64,000 nucleotides of DNA from Aureimonas sp. AU12 (GTDB taxonomy: Bacteria; Pseudomonadota; Alphaproteobacteria; Rhizobiales; Rhizobiaceae): assembly GCF_001463705.1 (NCBI RefSeq), contig NZ_BBWH01000043.1, positions 1 through 64,000 of the forward strand, written 5' to 3'. The position numbers were made by a program, and so were the translations under genes. Each line of letters starts with the position of its first letter. Position 1 is the first letter of the stretch. Below are positions 43,464 through 51,932 of the stretch, piece by piece. Below the pieces are notes generated by a model. It worked only from the letters and a program-made list of their open reading frames with translations. It was not told the DNA's origin and ran no database searches.

Positions 43464-45458
43464 TCAGGCGACCGCGACGGCCTCTTCGAGGATAACGGGT
43501 GCAGCGTGGAATGCCGCGCCGCGTGCGCTGGTCTGTTTCAGCATCTCGGATGCGATGCGGTCGACCGGCTGGGGCCGGCCGAAGTGGTAGCCCTGCAACT
43601 GGTCGCAGCCCATCGCGGAGAGAGCGGCGACCTGATCGGCGGTTTCGACGCCCTCGGTCGTTACCTTCATGCCCATGTGATGGCCGAGCGACACGATCGT
43701 CTCGATGATCTGCGAGACGTTGGCCTCGCCCTCACCGAAGGCGAGCATGAAGGACTGGTCGATCTTCAGCTTGTCGAAGGGGAACCGCCAGAGATAGCCG
43801 AGCGAGGAATAGCCGGTGCCGAAATCGTCCATGGCGATCGAGACGCCGAGGCGCTTGAGCGCCGACAACTGGTCGAGGATCAGGTCGGAGCGATCGAGAA
43901 GCAACGACTCCACGACTTCGATCTCGAGACGATGTCCGGCGATCCCGGAGTCGCGAAGCGCCTGCGCGACGATGTCGACGAGATCGCCGTCGCGGAACTG
44001 AACGGCCGACAGATTGACCGAGATGAAGAGATGGTCCGGCCAGAGCGCGAGCTGACGCGTCGCCTGCCGGATGACCCAGCTACCGATTTCCTTGATGTAG
44101 CCTCGCGCTTCCGCGATCGGGATGAAGTCGGCGGGCGAGATGAACTGGCCGTCGCCGGTCGGCAGTCGAATCAACGCCTCGAAGCCGAGCGGCTCGTGCG
44201 TCGAGCCGCAGACGATCGGCTGATAGAACAGCTCGAACCCGTCCGACGTGATGGCCTCGCGCACACGCGCTTCGATCGAGCGACGACGCACGGCCTCCTC
44301 GTCCATCGACGGATCGTAGGCGATGAAGTCGCCGAGCTTGCTGCTCTTGTGCACGAGGAGCGCAAGGTCGGCGTGACGGGCGACCTCGTTATAGACGCGC
44401 CCGTGATCGGGAATCATCGCGACGCCGATGCACAGGCGCGGCACGATCGTGTGGCCCTCGACCTCCATCGGCGTCTCGACGCTGCGGCGGATCCGTTTGG
44501 CAAGGGCCTCGACCGCGTCGATGCTCAACGCGTTGCGTTGCAGGAGCACGAAGTCGTCGGCGCCGAGGCGTCCCACGAGGTCGTTCTTGTCGAGCGCGAT
44601 CGAGAGCCGTTTGGCGACGGTCCGAAGCACTTCGTCGCCGACGGCCTGTCCGAAGCCGTTGGTGATGTCGCCCATGCGCTCGATATCGAGGCTCCAGAAG
44701 GCGAGGCGTTCGCGTGTGGCGCGCGACGTCGCCAGGATGCGCTCGCACTCGTCCTGCATCCGGCGGCGATTGTAGAGATGCGTCAACGTGTCGAAATTGG
44801 CGAGGAACTGGATGTGTTCGTCGGCCTGCTCGATCCGCCGCTTGCGCCGCAGGTAGATGAGGCCGGGAATGCCGGTGGCCAGGATGGTGACGAAGACGAA
44901 GAGGCTGGCCGAATGGGTTAGCACCTGTGTGAACGTCGCGCGGATCGCCGTGCCGTTGCTGAGGCTGGTGAGGAAGCCGACGCGCCGCCCTTCGCGTTCG
45001 AGAGGCACGACAACCGCCGGCGTGTCGGTCGAGAGGCCTTCGACCTCGATCCAGGGCCCGGTCCGCCGAACGTAGGTCTCCGACAGCCGGTCGCCCGTGA
45101 CCGTGCCGCCCGGACGCTCCCGCATGAGCCAGGAGTGCCGCTGCGAGCTCAGCGTGAAGACCTCGCGGCCCTCGACATCGAAGATCGAGAAACTGTCGAT
45201 GCCCGACGCCGTCGCGATCGAGCGCACCTTGGCCTCGGCGTCCGTGTCGCGGGAGATCCCGGTCAGCATCGGATAGAGCGCGCTGTCGTTCTCGACGAGG
45301 AAGCGGGCAAACGATTCTCCCCGGCGCTTCATGCTGATCGAGACGAGCTGGTCGATCGTCCGGGCGCCGAGATACGCGCCCGCACTCGCGATCGTCGCCA
45401 CCACGATCGTGGCGCCGATGGCGGTGAGCATGTATTTTCGGACCAGTCTCAAGATCAT
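43464..45458 (-). CDS. Membrane GGDEF-EAL protein with degenerate GGDEF
   Basis: The protein has 664 residues. A first membrane segment (about 8-30), a periplasmic sensor of about 150 residues and a second segment (about 182-204) anchor it in the inner membrane. The GGDEF domain (about 225-375) has GRLGADDFVLL in place of GGDEF, so cyclase activity is doubtful. The EAL domain (about 390-640) keeps its catalytic signatures: GFEALIRL, FISVNLSAVQF, EIEVVES, MDDFGTGYSSLGYL, LKIDQSF, VTTEGVET and GYHFGRP. It is therefore probably a c-di-GMP phosphodiesterase regulated by an external signal, with the GGDEF part as a possible GTP sensor. Confidence 0.93.
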   Translation of the reverse strand: MILRLVRKYMLTAIGATIVVATIASAGAYLGARTIDQLVSISMKRRGESFARFLVENDSALYPMLTGISRDTDAEAKVRSIATASGIDSFSIFDVEGREVFTLSSQRHSWLMRERPGGTVTGDRLSETYVRRTGPWIEVEGLSTDTPAVVVPLEREGRRVGFLTSLSNGTAIRATFTQVLTHSASLFVFVTILATGIPGLIYLRRKRRIEQADEHIQFLANFDTLTHLYNRRRMQDECERILATSRATRERLAFWSLDIERMGDITNGFGQAVGDEVLRTVAKRLSIALDKNDLVGRLGADDFVLLQRNALSIDAVEALAKRIRRSVETPMEVEGHTIVPRLCIGVAMIPDHGRVYNEVARHADLALLVHKSSKLGDFIAYDPSMDEEAVRRRSIEARVREAITSDGFELFYQPIVCGSTHEPLGFEALIRLPTGDGQFISPADFIPIAEARGYIKEIGSWVIRQATRQLALWPDHLFISVNLSAVQFRDGDLVDIVAQALRDSGIAGHRLEIEVVESLLLDRSDLILDQLSALKRLGVSIAMDDFGTGYSSLGYLWRFPFDKLKIDQSFMLAFGEGEANVSQIIETIVSLGHHMGMKVTTEGVETADQVAALSAMGCDQLQGYHFGRPQPVDRIASEMLKQTSARGAAFHAAPVILEEAVAVA

Positions 45459-45576
45459 CGTCGCGGTTCCCTTGGCGCGACGATAGGCGCGAGAACCTTA
45501 AAAATGCATGCTTTGCACGGAACCCGTGTCCTGCGGCGTGTAGGGCCGAGCGCACCTCACGACGGCGACGCCAGCC

Positions 45577-46497
45577 TCAGACTTGCCAGCGCCGGTGGAA
45601 CCACATCCACTGTTCGGGATGTTCGCGAACCCAACGCTCCACGACGTCGTTGAGGGCCTGACAGCTGGCCTTCACGTCGATCTCGCCGGTGGCCGTGCGC
45701 GGCAGATCGAGCCTCGGCTCCAGCACGAGACGGTACCGCCCGCCGGGCAGGCGGATCGACCGCGCCGGGTAGATCTCGGCGTCGAACTGGCGCGCCAGTT
45801 TCGGCAGCAGCGGATTGGTACGGCAGGGGCGGCCGAAGAAGGTCGTCGTCTCGCCTTTGCCGAATTTCTGGTCGACGAGCATGCCGACATTGCCGCCGCT
45901 CTGCAGCTTCCCAGCCAAGGCCCAGGCCGCGCCGGCCTTCGAGGGCACGAGATGGCCGCCGCGGGTGCGGCGCGCCGCCAGAACCTCGCGCGCGACGTAG
46001 CGGTTGTTGGGCTGGCGGAAGAGGGCGGTGACCTCCAGCCCGAACGTCGCGGCGCAGATCGGCAGGAGTTCGAAACTGCCGAGATGCCCGGTGAAGAAGA
46101 TCACCGGACGCGGATTGTCGCGCAGCTCGACGAAACGCTCCAGCCCGTCCACCTCGATCAGGCCCTCGCCGGCCGGGCGCTCGGGGTCGAAGTCGAAGAT
46201 CTCGTCGAGGAATACGTATTCCGCGGCGATGCGGCCCATCTGGCCCCAGTTGGCACGCGCGATCGCCTCGACCCAGGCGGCATCCTTCTCGGGATAGGCG
46301 AGCTGCAGGTTCTCGATCGCCAGCCGGTGCCGGGGCGTCCAGGGTCCGATGGCGCGCGACAGCGCATCCGCGATCCGCAGGCCCCGGTCGGCCGGGAAGC
46401 GGCGAAGCACGCGCAGGATCGCGAAGAGCGCCTTTGCGGCGACGAAGTCGCGAAGCTTCTTTTGGATCTTCCAGGCCTTGGCAATCTGCGGGTTCAT
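45577..46497 (-). CDS. lpxXL: Lipid A biosynthesis acyltransferase, LpxXL type
   Basis: The protein has 306 residues and one N-terminal hydrophobic region. The LpxL/HtrB family catalytic motif HxxxxE is in FFTGHLGSFELLP, followed by LFRQPNNRYVAREVL, GMLVDQKFGKGETTTFFGRP and the C-terminal WMWFHRRW. At the end of the acpXL cluster it is expected to move the very-long-chain acyl group (27-hydroxyoctacosanoate in rhizobia) from AcpXL to lipid A, at the cytoplasmic face of the inner membrane. The start overlaps the stop of the dehydrogenase gene (ATGA). The assignment rests on family and position. Confidence 0.9.
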   Translation of the reverse strand: MNPQIAKAWKIQKKLRDFVAAKALFAILRVLRRFPADRGLRIADALSRAIGPWTPRHRLAIENLQLAYPEKDAAWVEAIARANWGQMGRIAAEYVFLDEIFDFDPERPAGEGLIEVDGLERFVELRDNPRPVIFFTGHLGSFELLPICAATFGLEVTALFRQPNNRYVAREVLAARRTRGGHLVPSKAGAAWALAGKLQSGGNVGMLVDQKFGKGETTTFFGRPCRTNPLLPKLARQFDAEIYPARSIRLPGGRYRLVLEPRLDLPRTATGEIDVKASCQALNDVVERWVREHPEQWMWFHRRWQV

Positions 46498-47546
46498 GCG
46501 GCGGCGGACATCGTCTCGCGGTCCATGTGCAGCACGATCTTGCCGAAGACTTTGCGGCCTTCCATGCGCTCCAGGGCGACGGCGATGTCGTCCATGCCGA
46601 TCTCGGTGTCGATCACCGGCTTCACCAGCCCGCGCGCCATCTTCTGCATGGCGTCGGCCATGTTCTCCATCCGGCAGCCGAAGGAACCGATGAGGCGAAG
46701 CTGCTGCTGGAAAAGCATCATGAGATTGATCTCGGCCGAGACGCCCGAGGTCGAGCCGCAGGTGACGAGCCGGCCGCCGCGCTTGAGGCAGAACATCGAG
46801 GCCGCCATCGTGTCCTTGCCGACATGCTCGAAGACGACGTCGACGCCCTTCTTCTTCGTCAGCTTGCGCACAACGCCCTCGAACCGGTCGGACCGGTAGT
46901 TGATGACATGATCGGCTCCGAGGGCCTTGGCGCCCTCGATCTTGTCGTCTGAGCCGACCGTCGTGATGACGGTCGCGCCGTGACGCTTGGCAAGCTGGAT
47001 CGCGGCCGTGCCGATGCCGGAGCCGCCGGCATGGATCAGGATGGTTTCGCCCGGTTCCAGCTTGGCATTGTCGAACAGCATGTGCTCGACCGTGCCGAAG
47101 GTGACCGGCGCCAGCGCCGCACCCACGGCGTCGCAGCCGGGAGGAGCGGGCACGAGGAGGCGCGCCGGCAGGTTGATGCGCTCCTGCGCGAACCCGTCGA
47201 GATGGAAACCGTGGACGCCCCCGACGTGTTCGCAAAGATTGTCGCGCTTCTCGCGGCAATGCCGGCAGAGGCCGCAGGTGCGCGCGCCGTAGATCGAGAC
47301 GAGTTGCCCCGGCACGAGACCGGCGGTGCCGGGGCCGATCGCCTCGACGATGCCCGAGGCTTCCGCGCCAATCGTCAGCGGCAGCTTGCGCTTGGCGAAG
47401 GCCATGCCGCGCCAGCCCCAGACGTCGATATGGTTGAGCGCCACGACCTGGATGCGGAGCGTGACCTCGCCGGGGCCGGGAGCGCCGGGTTCGGCGACGT
47501 CGACGCGGCGAAGGTCACGGTCGCCGACGAGCTGCAATGCGCGCAT
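46494..47546 (-). CDS. Zinc-type alcohol dehydrogenase of the acpXL cluster
   Basis: This 350-residue MDR-family oxidoreductase is the partner gene called adh or adhXL in rhizobial very-long-chain fatty acid clusters. GEASGIVEAIGPG is in the catalytic domain. The structural zinc cysteines are in YGARTCGLCRHCREKRDNLCEHVGG, and the NAD(P) site is ILIHAGGSGIGTAAIQLAKRHGATVITTVGS. The catalytic zinc ligand usually found at Cys46 is replaced (WGWRGMAFAKRKLPL), which is common in enoyl reductase-like MDRs. It may therefore act as an enoyl-ACP reductase in the elongation cycle; this is inference. It lies between fabF and lpxXL in a tight operon. Confidence 0.88.
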   Translation of the reverse strand: MRALQLVGDRDLRRVDVAEPGAPGPGEVTLRIQVVALNHIDVWGWRGMAFAKRKLPLTIGAEASGIVEAIGPGTAGLVPGQLVSIYGARTCGLCRHCREKRDNLCEHVGGVHGFHLDGFAQERINLPARLLVPAPPGCDAVGAALAPVTFGTVEHMLFDNAKLEPGETILIHAGGSGIGTAAIQLAKRHGATVITTVGSDDKIEGAKALGADHVINYRSDRFEGVVRKLTKKKGVDVVFEHVGKDTMAASMFCLKRGGRLVTCGSTSGVSAEINLMMLFQQQLRLIGSFGCRMENMADAMQKMARGLVKPVIDTEIGMDDIAVALERMEGRKVFGKIVLHMDRETMSAAA

Positions 47547-47571
47547 GAATGAATCGTCTCTCGAAGGGAGC

Positions 47572-48864
47572 TCAGGCGCGCGGTTCGCGGCCGAGGACCA
47601 GCGACACGTTCTGGCCGCCGAAGCCGAAGGAATTGGACAGGACCGCCGAAACGTCGGCCGACCGCGCGACGTTGGGAATGAGGTCGAGCGGAATGGCCGG
47701 GTCGGGATGGTGATGGTTGATCGTCGGGGGCAGGGTGCCCTCGCGCATGGCCAGGATCGAGAACACCGCCTCGATGGCGCCGGCCGCCGTCAGCGTGTGG
47801 CCGATCATCGACTTGTTCGAGGAGATCGGTGTCGCCGCAATGTGTTCGCCGAAGACGGCCGTGAGGCCCGTCGCCTCCATCCGGTCGTTCTCGGGCGTCG
47901 AGGTGCCGTGAGCGTTGATGTAGCCGATGTCGGCCGGCGTGATGCCGGCATCGTCGAGCCCGGCGCGGATCGTGGCAATGATCGGTGAGCCATCCGGCTT
48001 GGACCGCGTGCGGTGGAAGTCGTCGGCGCGCTCGCCGACGCCGAGAAGGACGCCGAGGATCTCGGCGCCGCGCGCACGCGCCGCCTCCAGCGATTCGAGC
48101 ACCAGCGCGCCGGCACCTTCCGCCATGACGAAGCCGTCGCGGTCCTTGGAGAAGGGCTTGGAGGCCTGTTCGGGGCGCTCGTTCTGCGTCGAGAGGGCGG
48201 AGAGAAGCGAGAAGCGGATCAGCGCCTCGGCACCGACCGAACCGTCCGTGCCGATGGCGATGCAGCGGTCGGCGTCGCCGCGCCGGATGGCCTCGACACC
48301 GAGCTGGATGGCGCTGGCGCCCGAGGCGCAGGCCGTCGACAGCGTCACGGGCAGGCCGCGCGTGCCCAGCCGGTCCGCCAGCCGCTCCGAGATGCCGCCG
48401 AACAGCGTGAGGTCGTAGATGCGGCGTGAGCGGTTGGTGCGCGCCAGTTCCAGAAGCCGGTCGTAGCCGGCCTCCTCGCGGGCGTCACCGCTCAGCTTGT
48501 CGAGCGCCAGGCGCTGCGACCATTCGAGCTCGATCGGCGGCGCAGCGAGGAAAAGCGGCGCGTCGAAGGCCGTCGGATCGAGCCCGGCGCGCTCGATCGC
48601 CTCGGTCCCGGCCGCTTCCGCGAGAGCGTAGGAGAGGTCGATCCCGCTCCATGGCGAGACGTCCATGAAATCGACGGTCCCGGCCATCGTCGTGCGCAGG
48701 TTCTCGGTCGAGAAGCGGGTGATCGTGTGAATGCCCGAGCGGCCGGCAGCCAGCGCCGCCCAGTTTTCATCCACGCCGCGGCCGAGCGACGAGACGACGC
48801 CGATGCCGGTGATCGCCACGACCGGCCGGCCCAGAAAATCGCGATCGCTTGCAGCCATGCTCAT
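47572..48864 (-). CDS. fabF1XL: Beta-ketoacyl-ACP synthase II-like condensing enzyme (active)
   Basis: The protein has 430 residues and performs the condensation that elongates the AcpXL-bound chain. The Cys-His-His triad is complete: Cys in TLSTACASGASAIQLG, His in YINAHGTSTPENDRMEATG and His in SMIGHTLTAAGAIEAV. The FabF-type start VAITGIGVVSSLGRG and ending GFGGQNVSLVLG are present. The name follows the rhizobial cluster (fabF1XL), where it pairs with an adjacent partner. Three possible starts lie within eight residues; the first is used. Confidence 0.88.
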   Translation of the reverse strand: MSMAASDRDFLGRPVVAITGIGVVSSLGRGVDENWAALAAGRSGIHTITRFSTENLRTTMAGTVDFMDVSPWSGIDLSYALAEAAGTEAIERAGLDPTAFDAPLFLAAPPIELEWSQRLALDKLSGDAREEAGYDRLLELARTNRSRRIYDLTLFGGISERLADRLGTRGLPVTLSTACASGASAIQLGVEAIRRGDADRCIAIGTDGSVGAEALIRFSLLSALSTQNERPEQASKPFSKDRDGFVMAEGAGALVLESLEAARARGAEILGVLLGVGERADDFHRTRSKPDGSPIIATIRAGLDDAGITPADIGYINAHGTSTPENDRMEATGLTAVFGEHIAATPISSNKSMIGHTLTAAGAIEAVFSILAMREGTLPPTINHHHPDPAIPLDLIPNVARSADVSAVLSNSFGFGGQNVSLVLGREPRA

Positions 48865-48942
48865 TCATACCCGTGCTGCGGCTCGGGTCAAACCCCCGCG
48901 CCAGTCCGTTCCCGCCCGGCCGATGCCGGAACCATGCGGGGT

Positions 48943-50157
48943 CTATTGCGGCCGCGTCGCCTCGATGAGGCAGACGCCTTCGCCGCGCATGTGGCCGACG
49001 CCGGTGACGAGCACCTGCCGGGGCGCAAAATCGGCGGGCCGCTCCTCGCCGCCGCCGGTCGATGCCGGCAGGACACCCGCGGAGAGGAGGGCCGCGCCCA
49101 GCGCCACGCCGGCTGGGAACTGCGCCTCGAATGCATGGCCCGTCATCGTGCCGTAGGCGCGCTGCGCCGCATGCGGAAAACGCCGGGAGACGACATCGTG
49201 CTCGACGCGGGTCTCTCGGTCGAGGCCGGTCGCACCCGACAGGACCAGCAGGTCCTCGTCCACCGCGCCGCTCTCCGTCAGCAGCCGGTCGAACCGACCG
49301 GCGAAGCGCTCGTCGTCGCGCCCGCCGCGGTCGGCGGCCACGAAGGAGAGCCGGCCATAGCCCGTCGCGCCCCGGGCGCTCGCATGCTCGGCATCTTCCA
49401 GGACGAGGAAGGCCCCGAGGCTACCGGGAACGAGGCCCGCGTGCTCGCCGCCGCGCGCTGGAATTGGCCGCCATTCGTCGCGCAGCAGGAAGCCGCCGAG
49501 TTCGTAGTTCAGGAGGAGGTCCTTGCGCTCGGCCGAGAACGCACCGCCGACGAGACAGATACGGCTTTGGCCGGAGCGGATGCGCGCCGAAGCGATCTGA
49601 ACGGCGGACATGCCGGCGCTTTCCTCGCCCATGAAGGTGCGCGACGATCCCGTCACCTTGTGGACGATGGAGATATTGCCGGCCATCAGGTTCGAAAGCT
49701 GGGCGAGAAAGAGCGTCGGGCGCAGTTCGCTCGACAGAAGCTCGTTCATGAGCGGTTGCGGATCTTCGACCCCGCGCGCACGCGCCATCACCAGAGCATC
49801 GACCTCCGGGTCGCGTTCGCCGCCGCCGGCCGACACGATCATGTCGATCCCGGCGCGGGTCTGTTCGTCGGCCGCGACGCCGGCATCCTCCAGTGCGAGG
49901 CCGGCGGCATAGACGCCGAGCTTCTGCCAGGTTTCCATCTGCCGCTGATCACCCTTCTTGGGGATCTGGCGCGACCATTCGATCGCGGGAAGCGGGTGGA
50001 CGAAATAGGGCGCCAGACGCTCGGCCTCGATCGTCGGCTGCGAGCCCGGCGTCGTCAGGCGCGAGAGATGCGCGTCGACGCCTTCGCCCAGCGACGAGAC
50101 GAGGCCGAGGCCGGTGATGAGCACATCGCGCGGCTCTCGGTTCATCATGCGTTCCAT
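48943..50157 (-). CDS. fabF2XL: Beta-ketoacyl synthase-like protein lacking the active-site cysteine
   Basis: This 404-residue protein has the ketosynthase fold (DVLITGLGLVSSLGEGVDAHL start, GVGHMRGEGVCLIEA end). The region that carries the Cys nucleophile in its neighbour reads RTFMGEESAGMSAVQIA, so the Cys is replaced. The first catalytic His is also absent (LVLSGATGLDRE). Only the second GH survives (TMTGHAFEAQFP). It resembles a chain-length factor that pairs with an active KS. I infer a heterodimer with the adjacent complete FabF. Starts at 50157, 50148 and 50145 are all possible. 50158-50269, between this gene and acpXL, holds no frame for the fabZ gene present in rhizobia. Confidence 0.85.
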   Translation of the reverse strand: MERMMNREPRDVLITGLGLVSSLGEGVDAHLSRLTTPGSQPTIEAERLAPYFVHPLPAIEWSRQIPKKGDQRQMETWQKLGVYAAGLALEDAGVAADEQTRAGIDMIVSAGGGERDPEVDALVMARARGVEDPQPLMNELLSSELRPTLFLAQLSNLMAGNISIVHKVTGSSRTFMGEESAGMSAVQIASARIRSGQSRICLVGGAFSAERKDLLLNYELGGFLLRDEWRPIPARGGEHAGLVPGSLGAFLVLEDAEHASARGATGYGRLSFVAADRGGRDDERFAGRFDRLLTESGAVDEDLLVLSGATGLDRETRVEHDVVSRRFPHAAQRAYGTMTGHAFEAQFPAGVALGAALLSAGVLPASTGGGEERPADFAPRQVLVTGVGHMRGEGVCLIEATRPQ

Positions 50158-50269
50158 GTTCGAAGCCGGATCCCCCGCGCGTATCAGGCGATCCTGCTGT
50201 TGTTCGGTCGGCGGCGCGCTCGGCTTTGGCCTCTTGATCCGTATGGGATCGTCCGCGCGCCGGCGTCGA

Positions 50270-50551
50270 TCAGGCGGCCTTGGCGGCGCGCAGCTCGTCG
50301 ATGCGGGCGCAGAGGTTCTTCATGACGAAGTATTCCTCGGTGTTCGCCTCGCCCTCGTTGACCCGCTGGGTCCACTTCTCGAGCGGGATCTTGATGCCGA
50401 ACTCCTTATCGATCGCGAACACGATATCGAGGAAGTCGAGCGAGTCGATGCCGAGATCATCGATCGTGTGGCTTTCGGGCGTGATCTGGGACCGATCGAT
50501 CTCGCTCGTCTCGGCGATGATGTCGGCGACTCGGTCGAAAGTGGAAGACAA
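50270..50551 (-). CDS. acpXL: Acyl carrier protein AcpXL for very-long-chain fatty acids
   Basis: The protein has 93 residues. [20 protein letters not shown], followed by the phosphopantetheine site [15 protein letters not shown] and [14 protein letters not shown], is characteristic of AcpXL and distinguishes it from the housekeeping AcpP. Phosphopantetheine attaches to Ser in GIDSLD. Translation starts at TTG (50551), with GAGGGA at suitable distance; this matches the family N-terminus, and no ATG is available nearby. It opens the cluster, and its promoter must lie in 50552-50866. It supplies the chain that LpxXL transfers to lipid A. Confidence 0.93.
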   Translation of the reverse strand: MSSTFDRVADIIAETSEIDRSQITPESHTIDDLGIDSLDFLDIVFAIDKEFGIKIPLEKWTQRVNEGEANTEEYFVMKNLCARIDELRAAKAA

Positions 50552-50866
50552 GGCAGGTCCCTCGCAAGGCGCGTCATGGCGTTCAAGCCGCGAACCTATA
50601 GGCAATCCAGGGGAGTTTGCAAAGCGTCGCGGGGGAGGGCGGAACGCTCGAACGCCCGACGCCGCGCCGGCGGGCCGAAGCGGATCGCGCGCCCGGAACA
50701 GGGTTCGTCGCACTGCCCTTGCGCCGGATCATCGCCGGAAGGAGCTGCCAGGACGTCGGCATATGTCGGGACGGAGGCGCATCGCCCGCCGCGCGACCGG
50801 CGCCGCCATCGTTCTGGTGACCGTGGCCAAGTCGAAATCAGCCGAGGCCGATGCGTCCTGTGCACG
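50552..50866. other. Gene-free region upstream of acpXL
   Basis: This 315-base stretch has no convincing coding frame on either strand. It should hold the acpXL promoter and the end of the small two-gene unit to the right. I see no strong terminator. Confidence 0.5.
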
Positions 50867-51058
50867 TCAGGGCGCGGTCCCCTCGGCGCTCTCCACGGCC
50901 AGATCGATCGAGCGCTGCTCGATCTGCTGCTCCGTCCAGCCAGTGACCCATTCCACCTTCCGGCTGGAGCCGTCGGCATAGCCGCAGGAGGCCGTCGGAT
51001 GACCGTGCCGGAAGGCGTCTCCGCCTTCGCTCCGGGGGGTGGTGGGGGCGTCGCTCAT
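50867..51058 (-). CDS. Small protein of unknown function
   Basis: The protein has 63 residues: MSDAPTTPRSEGGDAFRHGH, then TASCGYADGSSRKVEWVTGW and TEQQIEQRSIDLAVESAEG. It has no signal or membrane segment. The start overlaps the previous gene by four bases (ATGA), so the two are expressed together. I do not recognise a family. Reality is supported mainly by the overlap and the coherent amphipathic ending. Confidence 0.5.
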   Translation of the reverse strand: MSDAPTTPRSEGGDAFRHGHPTASCGYADGSSRKVEWVTGWTEQQIEQRSIDLAVESAEGTAP

Positions 51059-51354
51059 GCTCTTGGCTCCGCCGTTTGCAGGGCCAGCAGGGCGAGCGCT
51101 GAGCGTTCGTCGCGGATCTTGCGTCCTGCAGCGCCCTTCGCAAGCGCCTTCGACAGGATCGTCGCCGACATCTCGTGGTAGGACGAGCCGGTGCGATAGG
51201 AGACATAGCCCCGCCCGATCAGCGCCGCATCGATCGGGAGCCCCGCGTCTTCCTGCATGAAGGTGTCGTAGACGCCGTAGACCGGGACCGTCACGTCTTC
51301 GACGATGACGGGAGCTGCCGGGATGACGAGACCGGCGGAGGGCTTGCGGGACAT
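51055..51354 (-). CDS. Small protein of unknown function
   Basis: The protein has 99 residues starting MSRKPSAGLVIPAAPVIV, with TVPVYGVYDTFMQEDAG and HEMSATILSKALAKGAAGRK in the middle. A longer form starting at 51429 is possible, but there is no ribosome site there; GAAAGCAAAG precedes 51354. It has no signal peptide, membrane segment or recognised domain. It forms a coupled pair with the 63-residue frame downstream. The pair stands between the acpXL cluster and dusA, in a patch where gene density drops. Confidence 0.5.
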   Translation of the reverse strand: MSRKPSAGLVIPAAPVIVEDVTVPVYGVYDTFMQEDAGLPIDAALIGRGYVSYRTGSSYHEMSATILSKALAKGAAGRKIRDERSALALLALQTAEPRA

Positions 51355-51932
51355 GATCTTTGCTTTCGAAGGAGGAGGGGCGATGTCGGGCGTTGGATCT
51401 CGAAAAGTCTCCATGTCGTTCGAGGCCATTGCGAAACGCCGCAGTCGTCACGGGCAGACGACATACGGCATGCGAACGTCTCGTCAGTCGGCCGCAGCCG
51501 TGTCCGCCGTGCCCGGTCGAATAAGGCGGCGGGTTCTGCACAGTTGACGGACGATATGATCTTGCGAGACAGCCAATAAGGCGCTCGTCAATATCCTGAA
51601 GATGCGCGGGATGGCGAGGCTTTACAATACGAGGCCAAATAATATTCGAAACGACATGAGAATTGCCGCGCTAACCCGCCGGATGGATTGCGCAGGCGTG
51701 ACACACGCTGTCTTCTGCGTCGCGTTTTCGATCATCGCGCCGGCGAGTTCGGGTCTGTTGCGAGCCGAGCGCTGCTGGCCGGGTCGCGTCGCTGACGCGA
51801 GCGATGGACAATCGGAGCCGAGCGTTTCAAAACCCGTGCGAGATGGGCCGACAAACCAGAGCGACCCGATAGTCCGCCGACCGAACGAAGTCCGACGGTC
51901 GGCCGGGCCGATCAGCGCGAAGACGAGACGAG
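51355..51932. other. Gene-poor spacer before dusA
   Basis: About 580 bases without a supported gene. 51540-51670 is noticeably richer in A and T than the window average (stretches such as AATAATATTC), and the rest returns to normal GC. The dusA promoter should lie in the right half. Frames present here have no domain and shadow-like composition. Confidence 0.5.

Noticed and set aside
50867-51354. Small coupled genes as a prophage fragment
   Set aside because: No integrase, attachment repeat or recognisable phage gene is nearby.
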